The notes below the pieces were generated by a model. The model did no database searches and was not told where the DNA came from. It saw nothing but the letters and a program-made list of their open reading frames with translations. From an uncultured Desulfovibrio sp. (lineage in GTDB: Bacteria; Desulfobacterota; Desulfovibrionia; Desulfovibrionales; Desulfovibrionaceae), in NCBI GenBank assembly GCA_934546745.1, contig CAKTDV010000005.1, positions 1-64,000 on the forward strand: a stretch of DNA of 64,000 bases. Direction: 5' to 3'. The position numbers were made by a program, and so were the translations under genes. This document shows positions 28,001 through 36,561 of the stretch, in pieces. The stretch's first letter is position 1, and each line of letters begins with the position of its first letter.

Positions 28001-31000
28001 ACGCGGCCGCCCTGCGGACCTTCCTGCGGGATCGCCTGCCGGAATACATGATCCCCGCCGCCGTTTCGACGATGCAAACATTGCCGCTGAGCGCCAATGG
28101 CAAGCTGGACAGAAAGGCGCTGGCGGCCCTGCCCCTGCCCGACGGCGGCGGCGAGGAGGACACGGCGGGCACACCGCCCGCCACCGCCACGGAAAAGACG
28201 CTGGCCTCCATCTGGCAGACGCTGCTTTCCGTTCCTGAAATCCGGCGTGAGGACAGTTTCTTTGAACTTGGCGGCGATTCGCTGCTGGCGACGCGCCTTG
28301 CGGCGGAAATCCGGAAAGCCTTTTCCGTGGCGCTGCCGCTGGACGCCCTTTTCCTGCGGCCCGCCTTTGCGGACGTGGCGTCCTTTGTGGAAGAGGCGCG
28401 CCTCAGGAACGCGCGGAAAGACGCCATCCCCGCGCCCGCGCTGCCGGAACTGACGCCCCGGCGGGAGCCTCTGACGGCGCCTTTTCCGCTGACGGACATA
28501 CAGCACGCCTACTGGATAGGCCGCACCGGAGCCTATGAACTGGGCAATGTCTCCAGCCATATCTTTTTCGAATTTGACGATCTGCGTCTTGATCTGGATC
28601 GCCTGCGGGCGGCCTGGCTGCGGCTGGTGCGGCGGCACGGTATGCTCCGGGCCGTCTTCCTCCCCGACGGAACGCAGCGCATACGGGAGGAAATCCCCGC
28701 TTCCGGTTTTGCCGTGGACGATCTGCGCGGCCTCGGCGCACGGGAAACGGAAGCGGCGCTGGAAGCGCTCCGCGACCGCATGTCCACCCAGGTGCTGCCC
28801 GCGGAAACAGGCCCCCTGTTCGACATCCGGGCCGTCCGTTACGATGCGCCCGGCGGCGAGCGCGTACGCCTGTTTCTCGATGTGGACGCGCTCATTGCCG
28901 ACGCATGGAGCCTCTTCCTGCTGCTGGACGAATGGCTGCGCCTGTACCGCAATCCCGACGCCGCGCTTCCGGCGCTGGATCTCTCGTTCGCCGACTATGT
29001 GCTGGCGGCGGAGTCCCTGCGTGGATCGGAAGCCTGGCGCGCCGCCTGGAACTACTGGAACGACCGCCTGGACGACATCCCCATGCCGCCTGATCTGCCG
29101 CTGGCGAAGCATCCGGCCTCGCTGGGATCGTCCCGCACGAAGCGCCGCCACCTTGCGCTTCCCTCGGAACAATGGGAACGCCTGAAATCCCGGATCCGCG
29201 CGGCGGGACTCAGCCCCTCCGGCTTTCTGATAGCCGCCTATGCGGAAATCCTTGGCATGTGGAGCGGTTCACCCCGTTTCACCATCAACCTGACGCTCTT
29301 CAACCGCCTACCGCTGCATCCGCAGGTCAACAATCTCGTGGGCGATTTCACGTCGCTTGATCTGCTGGCCGTGGAAGGTGGGCGGGGCACGTTTCTGGAA
29401 AAGGCCCGCGCCCTGCAACGCCGCCTCTGGGAAGACATGAACCACCGTCTTGTGGACGGCGTGCAGGTGCTGCGGGAGCTGGGCAAACGCGGGCGACGTC
29501 CTGCCCCGGCGGTCGTCTTCACCGGCGCCGTCGGCCTTGGCGCGGAACGGGATGCCTCCGCCCTGTCGGCACTGGGGACACTGGTGGCAAGCGTGACGCA
29601 GACGCCGCAGGTCTGCCTTGACCATCAGGCCTACGAACAGAACGGCGATCTGATCCTCAACTGGGACGCTGTGGAAGAACTGTTCCCCGAAGGGATGCTG
29701 GACGCCATGTTCGCGGCATACCGCGACCTTGTGCTGCGTCTGGCGGACGGGCGAGGCTGGGACGGGGAGGCCTTTGCCGCGTTACCGGCGCCACAGGCGC
29801 CGCGCCGCGCCGCCTACAACAACACGGCGTCGCCGTTTCCTCCCGCCACGCTGGACGGGCTTTTCCGGCAAAGCGCGCGGCAATTCCCCGGTAACGCGGC
29901 AGTCATCACGCCGGAGGGCGTCCATACCTATGCGGAACTTTCGGCGCGCGCCGATGCCGTGGCCACCGCCCTGCGCGATCATGGGGCGCGGCGCAACCGC
30001 CTTGTCGCCATCGTCCTGGAAAAGGGCTGGGAACAGATTGTGGCCGTGACAGGTGTCATCCGCGCAGGAGCGGCCTACCTGCCCATCGATCCCCATGTGC
30101 CCGGCGAACGCCTGCGCCTGCTGCTGCGGGCGGGCGAGGCGACGGTGGCGCTGACCAGCGCCGCGCTTCGCGACGCCCTGCCCTGGCCCGACGGCGTGAC
30201 CCCTCTGGCCGTGGAGACGCTTGAAGAGGCGGACGCCGCGTTCCCTCCGCCAGCACCGCCAGCACCGGATGACATCGCCTATGTCATCTACACGTCCGGT
30301 TCCACAGGCCAGCCCAAGGGCGTTGTCATCGACCATCGCGGCGTGACCAACACGGTTCTCGATATGAACGAACGCTTCGGCGTCGGCCCGGAAGACAGGA
30401 TCTTCGGGCTTTCCGGGCTGCATTTCGATCTCTCGGCCTATGACATCTGGGGCGCGCTGGCGGCGGGCGCGGCCCTGGTGCTGCCGCGCCCCTCCGGCCT
30501 GCGGGATCCGTCCCACTGGCTGCCGCTCCTGCGCCGCGACGGCGTAACGATCTGGAACTCCGTCCCCGCGCTCCTGCACATGCTCATGGACTACGAGGAC
30601 GGGGCGGGCGCATTGCCCCGCACCCTACGCCTCTTCCTGCTTTCGGGCGACTGGATACCCACCGCCCTGCCCGCGGCCGTCCGCGCGCGTCTGCCCCATG
30701 CGGCGGTCATCAGTCTGGGCGGCGCGACGGAAGCATCCATATGGTCCATTTTCTACCCCATCGGGGAAGTTGACCCGGCATGGAAGAGCGTTCCCTACGG
30801 CTATCCCCTGCGCAACCAGCGCATCCATGTGCTGGACGCGGATCTGCGTCCCCGGCCGGACTGGGCCGCCGGCGAACTGTTCATCGGGGGTGACGGCGTG
30901 GCCCAAGGCTACTGGAAAGACCCGGAACGGACGGCGGAAAGTTTTATCACGCATCCTGTCAGCGGCGAACGACTCTACCGCACGGGCGATCTGGGACGCT

Positions 31001-31740
31001 TCCTGCCGGACGGCTTTGTCGAATTTCTGGGACGGCGGGATTTTCAGGTGAAGATACGCGGACACCGCATCGAGCTGGGCGAGATAGAAGCCGTTCTGCG
31101 ATCGCACGAGGCGGTCGAGGAGGCGGTCGCCGTCGTTACCGGCTCCGGCGATACGGACAGGCGTCTTGTGGCCTTTGCCGTCGCCCGCGGCGGAATCCAC
31201 GAGGACGAACTTCTCGATTTCGTCCGGCGCCGCCTGCCCGCGTATATGGTTCCCTCCGCGCTGATTCCGTTGGAGGCACTGCCGCTCTCCGTCAACGGCA
31301 AAATTGACAGAAAGGCCCTGCTGCGCAGGGCGGAAGAAGCGGCGGCAGCCCCCGCCCCCGCCGTGTTGCCTCTGTCGCGGGCGGAAACAATCGCCGCCGG
31401 GGTCTGGAAAGCGTTGCTCAAACGGCCGTCCGTCGGTGTGGATGACAATTTCTTCGATCTGGGAGGAACCTCCGTGCTGGCTGTCCGCCTGCACCGGAGG
31501 CTGACGGAAGCCTTCGGCGGAAGCTTCCCTCTGGTGAGCGTGTTCGAATATCCCACCGTCCGGGCCTTTGCCGCCTTCATGGATGCGGAGAACAACGGCG
31601 GCGGCAACAGTGGGGAAAACGTCAACGGCAACGGACAGGACAGAATAGCCCGGCGGCGGGCGCGCCTCGTCTCGGCGGCGGGCCGCAACGGAAGCAACGG
31701 CGAAACCTCTAACGCAAGGATACCGGACAATGCCCAATGA
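25021..31740 (+). CDS. Nonribosomal peptide synthetase, ArCP-Cy-A(Cys)-PCP-Cy-A(Cys)-PCP
   Basis: This 2239-residue enzyme corresponds functionally to yersiniabactin HMWP2. The ArCP has Ser43 in CGLDSLRVM. Cy1 runs from about 97, with the DxxxxD motif at Asp227/Asp232. A1 has FTSGSTGEPKG near 690 and catalytic Lys1028. PCP1 has Ser1087. Cy2 runs from about 1155, with Asp1289/Asp1294. A2 has YTSGSTGQPKG near 1756 and Lys2094. PCP2 has Ser2151 in GGTSVL. Residues lining the A pockets read D-L-F-N-L-S-L-I-W (A1) and D-L-Y-N-L-S-L-I-W (A2), matching the cysteine code. Two Cys are thus condensed and cyclised on the aryl starter. Neither A domain has the embedded methyltransferase/epimerase-like insert of HMWP2/PchE. 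The ATG at 25021 follows AAAGGA. The C-terminus is an Asn/Gly/Arg-rich tail. Confidence 0.93.
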   Translation: MEKSQKKDQGLDADGVRAAIMALLPEQREFGDGDNLIECGLDSLRVMRLLGQWRRAGARVSFADLLERPTLRDWLALLDVREPAPETATATGEGGAFPLTDVQYAYWIGRRDDQPLGGVGCHAYLELDGEGVDPGRLEQAWTLLRRTHPMLRARFTGDGRQEIMEEAFPAGVATHDLRAPGLDVEAALETTRARLSHRRLPVEKGHVAGLEISLLPEGRTRVHFDVDLLVADAQSLGILLRDLNEAYALGAIAAAPANWSFAGWLQRAALRGNETLDADRAYWAERLPNLPGAPALPLRKKPENAGRPVFRRRTRLVPEVQWRRLREMSASHGVTPAMLLLTVYAGVLARWSESPRFLINMPLYNRDASEEGLENAVADFSSLVLLEVDFSGKAGFLDRLRALQSQLYRDVEHAGYSGVRVLRDLARARPGEPVSAPVVFAGNIGTRLLPEDARPLGNPGYMITQTPQIWLDFQLYESEDGLLLAWDAVEDLFPSGMLDQMFAAYDGVLSRLAAPGADWTADIDPAPVPHDRQGEDGGDIPETTLHAPFFEAARRTPDAPALLMDDGDALSYGQLAEKALRLAGTLRALGVEDGEPVAVTLPRGPLQIAAVLGTLAAGAAYVPVSPEQPPARRERIVRKAGIRFALTETALRERLAWPDGVTVLDAASDNAAPLAAPRPVSPETLAYVIFTSGSTGEPKGVEMTHAAAANTVAALVRRHAISASDRGLAVSAVDFDLSVFDMFGLLGAGGALAVLDESARRDAAVWRRLVEEYQITIWNSVPILLDMLLTAAADRPDSLASLRVALLSGDWIGMDLPARLAAAAPACRFVALGGATEAAIWSNAQDVTLPLPETWTSIPYGRALPGQAYRVVDALGRDCPDWVPGELWIGGRGVARGYRGDPELTARAFVHHKGMRWYRTGDMGRFWPGGTLEFLGRRDFQVKVRGHRIELGEIEAAIRLFPGVREAAAMVFESVRGIRRLRAFVVAEPGQRIDAAALRTFLRDRLPEYMIPAAVSTMQTLPLSANGKLDRKALAALPLPDGGGEEDTAGTPPATATEKTLASIWQTLLSVPEIRREDSFFELGGDSLLATRLAAEIRKAFSVALPLDALFLRPAFADVASFVEEARLRNARKDAIPAPALPELTPRREPLTAPFPLTDIQHAYWIGRTGAYELGNVSSHIFFEFDDLRLDLDRLRAAWLRLVRRHGMLRAVFLPDGTQRIREEIPASGFAVDDLRGLGARETEAALEALRDRMSTQVLPAETGPLFDIRAVRYDAPGGERVRLFLDVDALIADAWSLFLLLDEWLRLYRNPDAALPALDLSFADYVLAAESLRGSEAWRAAWNYWNDRLDDIPMPPDLPLAKHPASLGSSRTKRRHLALPSEQWERLKSRIRAAGLSPSGFLIAAYAEILGMWSGSPRFTINLTLFNRLPLHPQVNNLVGDFTSLDLLAVEGGRGTFLEKARALQRRLWEDMNHRLVDGVQVLRELGKRGRRPAPAVVFTGAVGLGAERDASALSALGTLVASVTQTPQVCLDHQAYEQNGDLILNWDAVEELFPEGMLDAMFAAYRDLVLRLADGRGWDGEAFAALPAPQAPRRAAYNNTASPFPPATLDGLFRQSARQFPGNAAVITPEGVHTYAELSARADAVATALRDHGARRNRLVAIVLEKGWEQIVAVTGVIRAGAAYLPIDPHVPGERLRLLLRAGEATVALTSAALRDALPWPDGVTPLAVETLEEADAAFPPPAPPAPDDIAYVIYTSGSTGQPKGVVIDHRGVTNTVLDMNERFGVGPEDRIFGLSGLHFDLSAYDIWGALAAGAALVLPRPSGLRDPSHWLPLLRRDGVTIWNSVPALLHMLMDYEDGAGALPRTLRLFLLSGDWIPTALPAAVRARLPHAAVISLGGATEASIWSIFYPIGEVDPAWKSVPYGYPLRNQRIHVLDADLRPRPDWAAGELFIGGDGVAQGYWKDPERTAESFITHPVSGERLYRTGDLGRFLPDGFVEFLGRRDFQVKIRGHRIELGEIEAVLRSHEAVEEAVAVVTGSGDTDRRLVAFAVARGGIHEDELLDFVRRRLPAYMVPSALIPLEALPLSVNGKIDRKALLRRAEEAAAAPAPAVLPLSRAETIAAGVWKALLKRPSVGVDDNFFDLGGTSVLAVRLHRRLTEAFGGSFPLVSVFEYPTVRAFAAFMDAENNGGGNSGENVNGNGQDRIARRRARLVSAAGRNGSNGETSNARIPDNAQ

Positions 31741-34700
31741 GCAGGTCAATACCATGGGAATAGCCGTCGTCGGCATGGCGGGACGCTTTCCCGGCGCGAA
31801 GGATCTTGACGCCTTCTGGCGCAATCTCGTCGCTGGAGCGGACGTGCTGACAGTCTTTACCGACGATGAGCTGAGGGACCATGTCCCGGCGGATCTCCTC
31901 CGCAGAAAAAACTTCGTCAAAGCCGGGTATGTTCTTGACGATGTGGACGCCTTTGACGCCGCCTTTTTCGGCTACACCCCCAACGAGGCGAAGAACATCG
32001 ATCCGCAGCAACGGCTCTTTCTCGAATGCGCCTGGGAGGCCTTCGAGGACGCGGGCCATGTACCCGGGGAGATCCCTTCCGTGGGCGTGTTCGCCAGTGT
32101 CACGCCCAGCGGTTACCTTCCCTTTGAGCCTTCGCGATTTCCGGGATCGCCCGGAAGCTTTTTCGAGGTCCTGCTGGGCAATGACAAGGACTATGCGGCG
32201 GCGCGCGTCGCCTACAAGCTGAACCTGAAGGGCCCGGCCTTCGCCGTCCAGAGCGCCTGCTCCAGCTCCCTGACGGGCATCTGCGTGGCCTGCCAGTCCC
32301 TGCTGGATTTCCAGTGCGACATGGCCCTTGCGGGCGGCGCCTCCATCACGCTGCCGGAGCGGACGGGCTACCTTGCCTCCGAGGAAGGCGGGCTGTCGCT
32401 CGACGGCCGCTGCCATGCCTTTGATCACCGCGCCTCCGGCATAAATGCGGGAAACGGCGTCGCCGTGCTGCTGCTGCGACGGCTGGAGGACGCCGTTGCC
32501 GCGGGCGATCACATCTATGGCGTCATCCGGGGCTTTGCCGTGAACAACGACGGCTCGGACAAGGTCGGCTTTGTGGCGCCGAGCGTCAGCGGCCAGAAAA
32601 ACGTCATTGCCGAGGCGCTGGCCATTTCCGGTTTTGACCCCGGAAGCGTCTCCTATGTCGAGGCGCACGGCACGGGTACGCCGCTGGGGGATCCCATGGA
32701 GGTGCGCGCGCTGGCGGAAGCCTACGGCCACAGCGGGCTGCCGTGCGCGCTGGCTTCTGTCAAAACCAACATCGGGCATCTGAATTCCGCCGCCGGGGCG
32801 GCGGGGCTGGTGCGCGTCATGCTCTCGCTGGAACACGGCATGCTGACGCCCCTGCTGCACTTTGAAAAGGCCAATCCCGAAATAGACTTCGCGGCGACGC
32901 GCTTTTCCCCCGCTACGGAATGCCGTCCCTGGACCGCCTCTCCACGGCGCGCGGGCGTCAGCTCGTTCGGACTGGGGGGGACCAACGCCCATATGGTGGT
33001 GGAAGAGGCCCCGCCGGTACGCAGTGCGGAAACCTCGCAACCCTGGCATCTGGTGCCGCTTTCCGCCCGTTCGCGCCATGCGCTGGACATGCGGGCGCTC
33101 CAGCTGCGCGAATTTCTGCGGGAACACGACGATGCCGATCCCGCGTCGCTGGCCTATACCTGCCAGACCGGGCGAAAGAACTTTCCCCACCGCCGTTTCC
33201 TTGTCTGCCGGGACAGGAAGGAGCTTCTCCATCAGCTGGAGGAAGGACGGTGGGAGGAGCAGCGCGAAGCGCACAGCCGCCCCGCGGAGGGGGATCGAAA
33301 GATATTCTTCCTCTTTCCCGGCGCGGGAGCACAGTACGCGGGCATGGGGCGCGGCCTCTATGAGGAGGAATCCGTCTTCCGTCAGTGCGTCGATCAGTGC
33401 GCCGGTCTGTTCGCCCCTCTGCTGGGAGCGGATATCCGCACGCCGCTGTATGCGGCGGTGGAGACGGAGCGGGCGGAAGCGGCCCTGCGCGAGCCCGCGA
33501 TGGGCATGGCGGCACTGTTCGCCACGGAATACGCGCTGGCGCGCCTGTGGATGCACTGGGGCATAGAGCCGGACGGCTGCGCGGGACACAGTTTCGGCCA
33601 GTATGTCGCCGCCGTTGTCTGCGGCGTCCTTTCTCTGGAAGACGCGGCGCGCGTTGTCGTGAAGCGCGGCCAGCTCATGGAGAAAGCCGCCCCCGGTGGC
33701 ATGGCGGTGGTTTTTGCCCCGGAAGACGCGGTACGCCCCCTGCTTGCGGACACCCTCTCCCTTGCCGCCGTCAATACGGGCGCGCTCTGCACGGTGGCCG
33801 GCACCGTGGAGGATCTGGAGGATCTGGAACAGCGCCTGACCGCCGGACGCCTCCGCTTCCGGCGGTTGCCGGTAACGCGGGCCGGGCACAGCCGCCTGAT
33901 GGATCCCGTGCTGGACGAGTTCCGGGAATTCATGGAGACCGTGCCTCTGCGGCGGCCGTCCCTGCCCCTGTTCTGCAACGTGACCGGCGGTCGCATATCC
34001 GATCAGGATGCCGTCAGCCCCGCCTACTGGGCGGCCCATATCCGGCATACCGTCCGTTTTGCGGACAATCTGGAAGCCATGCTTCAGGAACCCCGGGCGA
34101 CGCTGCTTGAGGTGGGTCCCGGCAAGGCGCTCAGCTCCTTTGCCCGCCGCCATGCCGCCCTGGGGGAAGGGCACGCCACGGCCGCCTCGCTGCGCGGCGC
34201 GGGTGATCCGCCCGCCGAGGACGGTCGCACGGTGCGGCAGGCCTACGGCCAGCTCTTTCTTGCGGGCATGAATCCACGCTGGTTTCGCGGCGCGTATGCG
34301 GAAGGGCATCCCACGCGTATCTCCCTGCCGTCCTACCCCTTCGAGCGGCAGCGCTTCTGGCGCGACGGCGCCGCCGGATCGGCCTCCTCCAAAGGGCGTG
34401 GCGATATGGAGCTCATGCGCAAGCTCATGGACAAGCAGGAAGACAGCGAAAAATGGTACTTCCTCCCGGCCTGGACGCGCGGCCCCATGCTCTCTCCCCT
34501 GACCGCCGGAGAACTGGAAGCGCTGCCCCGCGACTGGCTGGTGTTTACCGACAGTCTGGGCCTTGGCGAAGCCGTGGCGGCACGCCTTGAGGCGGCGGGC
34601 AAACGCGCCGTCAGAATCCTGCCGGGAAAGGGGTTCGGCAGAGAGGGCCTTGCGTTCACCGTTGATCCGGCTTCCGAGCGGGACTATGAGGCGCTCTTCC

Positions 34701-36427
34701 GTGTCCTGCGGGAAGAAAAGGTGACGCCCGGCCCCATCGTCCATGCCTGGGCCGTCACCGCCAACGAGGCGCTTGAGCGCGGGCTGGCCTTCTATGAGGC
34801 GTCCCTGCGCACGGGCTACCGCAGCCTCATCGCCCTTGTACGCGCCCTGACGGCGGCGAACATGGAACATCTGCCCATCAGTCTGGGCGTGGTGTCCAAC
34901 CATCTCCAGTCCGTCACCGGAGAGGAGATTCTCTCACCGGAAAAGGCCCTCGTTCTCGGGCCCTGCCGCGTCATCCCCAGCGAATTCCTGCACATGCAGT
35001 CCATGAGCATCGATGTGGAGACACCGCGATCCGGAGAGACGCTTCCGGCTGTCGTGGACAGCATCCTGCGGGACGTGGCGGGCATTCCCCATCCCGACCC
35101 TTCGGAGGCGGCGGCGGACATATTCCGTTCCACCGTGGCCTACCGGGGGCGGCATCGCTGGGAGCAGATCTTTGACCGCGTGCGTCTGCCCCTTCCCGAT
35201 CCCGCGCGCGTCCCCCTGCGCGACGGGGGCGTCTATATGATCACGGGCGGCTTCGGCGGCGTCGCCTCCGAACTCTCCCTGCATCTGGCCCGGACGCGCC
35301 GCGCCCGGCTGGTGCTGACGGGACGCACATCCCTGCCCCCACGGGAGGAATGGGATGCCTGGCTGAACGGCCATGCGGCGGACGACGCCGCCTCACGCCG
35401 CATCCGGCAGATCCGGCTGCTGGAAGAGGAAGGCGCGCAGGTGCTGCCCATCACGGCGGACATGGCCGATGCCGCCGCCCTGCGCCGGGGCTGGGACGAG
35501 GCGCTGCGAACCTTCGGCGGGATTGACGGCGTGTTCCACGCCGCATCCACGGCCAGCAGCAGCATGATTCAGGCACAGACGGAAGAAAAGGCCTTCGCGG
35601 TCATTTCCCCCAAGGTCCACGGGACGCTTCTGCTGGAGGAACTCGCCGGAGACAGCCTCGACTTCCTCATGCTGTTCTCGTCCATCTCCTCGCACGTGGG
35701 CGCGCTGGGGCATACCGACTACACGGCGGCCTGTCTGTTCATGGACACCTTCGCCCAGATGAAGAACCGCCAGAAACGGAAAACGCGCGTGGTCGCCGTC
35801 AACTGGGGCTACTGGGACGGCGTGGGCATCGGCGTTCAGCTGCTGCCCAAACTGGTGGAACTGATGGGGGACGATGTGCCCGTGCGGGGCATCCTTCCCG
35901 CCGAAGGCATGAACTGCGTGGAACGCGCCCTTGGCGCTCCTGTGGAACAGCTGATTGTCTCCACCTCCGACTACGGGGCCCTGGTGGCGACCTTCCTCGC
36001 CAGCACCAAGAAGGCCCTGACGGATTACGAATCCTTCCATGCCAGAGAGGCGCGGGCCACAAGGCCGCACCTCGCCACCCCCTATGCCGGGCCCGCCAAC
36101 GACGTGGAACGCGTCGTCCGCCTCGTCTGGCAGGATCTTTTCGGCATGGAGGGCATCGGCGTCAACGACACCTTCATCGAACTCGGGGGCGACTCCCTGC
36201 ACGCCCTGCCCATGATTTCCAAGCTGGAGGAAATCTTCCGCATCAAGGTACCCATCCGCAGCCTGCTGGAGGAAAACACCGTAGCGAAGCTCGCGTCATT
36301 CCTCATGGCCCACGAAAGCAAAGAGGGGCAGACGCGCCTCATCGCGCGGATGTTCCTCAAGGTACGCGACATGGACCCGGAAGAGGTGAAAAAAATGCTG
36401 GCCGAAAAACAGACTGCCCGGCCCTGA
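31730..36427 (+). CDS. Type I polyketide synthase module, KS-AT-KR-ACP
   Basis: This 1565-residue protein carries one extension module. KS has Cys177 (SACSSSL), His313 (VEAHGTGT) and His350 (KTNIGH). AT has Ser621 in GHSFG and the specificity motif Arg-Ala-Gly-His at 717-720. A structural KR half (about 900-1160) is followed by an active-looking KR with TGGFGG near 1172, Ser in FSSIS and Tyr1331. The residue four after that Tyr is Cys instead of the usual Asn. ACP has Ser1489. No methyltransferase or dehydratase lies between AT and KR, unlike yersiniabactin HMWP1. The motif is not the malonyl HAFH or methylmalonyl YASH; AGH variants are associated with ethylmalonyl-type ATs. The start overlaps the NRPS stop by 11 bases. 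Confidence 0.93.
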   Translation: MPNEQVNTMGIAVVGMAGRFPGAKDLDAFWRNLVAGADVLTVFTDDELRDHVPADLLRRKNFVKAGYVLDDVDAFDAAFFGYTPNEAKNIDPQQRLFLECAWEAFEDAGHVPGEIPSVGVFASVTPSGYLPFEPSRFPGSPGSFFEVLLGNDKDYAAARVAYKLNLKGPAFAVQSACSSSLTGICVACQSLLDFQCDMALAGGASITLPERTGYLASEEGGLSLDGRCHAFDHRASGINAGNGVAVLLLRRLEDAVAAGDHIYGVIRGFAVNNDGSDKVGFVAPSVSGQKNVIAEALAISGFDPGSVSYVEAHGTGTPLGDPMEVRALAEAYGHSGLPCALASVKTNIGHLNSAAGAAGLVRVMLSLEHGMLTPLLHFEKANPEIDFAATRFSPATECRPWTASPRRAGVSSFGLGGTNAHMVVEEAPPVRSAETSQPWHLVPLSARSRHALDMRALQLREFLREHDDADPASLAYTCQTGRKNFPHRRFLVCRDRKELLHQLEEGRWEEQREAHSRPAEGDRKIFFLFPGAGAQYAGMGRGLYEEESVFRQCVDQCAGLFAPLLGADIRTPLYAAVETERAEAALREPAMGMAALFATEYALARLWMHWGIEPDGCAGHSFGQYVAAVVCGVLSLEDAARVVVKRGQLMEKAAPGGMAVVFAPEDAVRPLLADTLSLAAVNTGALCTVAGTVEDLEDLEQRLTAGRLRFRRLPVTRAGHSRLMDPVLDEFREFMETVPLRRPSLPLFCNVTGGRISDQDAVSPAYWAAHIRHTVRFADNLEAMLQEPRATLLEVGPGKALSSFARRHAALGEGHATAASLRGAGDPPAEDGRTVRQAYGQLFLAGMNPRWFRGAYAEGHPTRISLPSYPFERQRFWRDGAAGSASSKGRGDMELMRKLMDKQEDSEKWYFLPAWTRGPMLSPLTAGELEALPRDWLVFTDSLGLGEAVAARLEAAGKRAVRILPGKGFGREGLAFTVDPASERDYEALFRVLREEKVTPGPIVHAWAVTANEALERGLAFYEASLRTGYRSLIALVRALTAANMEHLPISLGVVSNHLQSVTGEEILSPEKALVLGPCRVIPSEFLHMQSMSIDVETPRSGETLPAVVDSILRDVAGIPHPDPSEAAADIFRSTVAYRGRHRWEQIFDRVRLPLPDPARVPLRDGGVYMITGGFGGVASELSLHLARTRRARLVLTGRTSLPPREEWDAWLNGHAADDAASRRIRQIRLLEEEGAQVLPITADMADAAALRRGWDEALRTFGGIDGVFHAASTASSSMIQAQTEEKAFAVISPKVHGTLLLEELAGDSLDFLMLFSSISSHVGALGHTDYTAACLFMDTFAQMKNRQKRKTRVVAVNWGYWDGVGIGVQLLPKLVELMGDDVPVRGILPAEGMNCVERALGAPVEQLIVSTSDYGALVATFLASTKKALTDYESFHAREARATRPHLATPYAGPANDVERVVRLVWQDLFGMEGIGVNDTFIELGGDSLHALPMISKLEEIFRIKVPIRSLLEENTVAKLASFLMAHESKEGQTRLIARMFLKVRDMDPEEVKKMLAEKQTARP

Positions 36428-36561
36428 GGCGGGGATCGCCACGCCTGTTCCCGTGTGCGCGGGGGCAGTAACGGAAGGGAATCCCGCTGGCTTTGCCATC
36501 GTATACGGAACACGTCTCCCCCCGGAAGAGGGGAAATTGCAAACCATAGAGGATGTTTTTG

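Noticed and set aside
31709..34903. Long minus-strand open frame (about 1,060 codons)
   Set aside because: It is a shadow of the KS-AT region of the PKS, with no ribosome site or family pattern.
34430..35220. Possible methyltransferase or dehydratase between AT and KR of the PKS
   Set aside because: No SAM-binding glycine motif and no HxxxGxxxxP motif. The segment fits the structural half of a ketoreductase.
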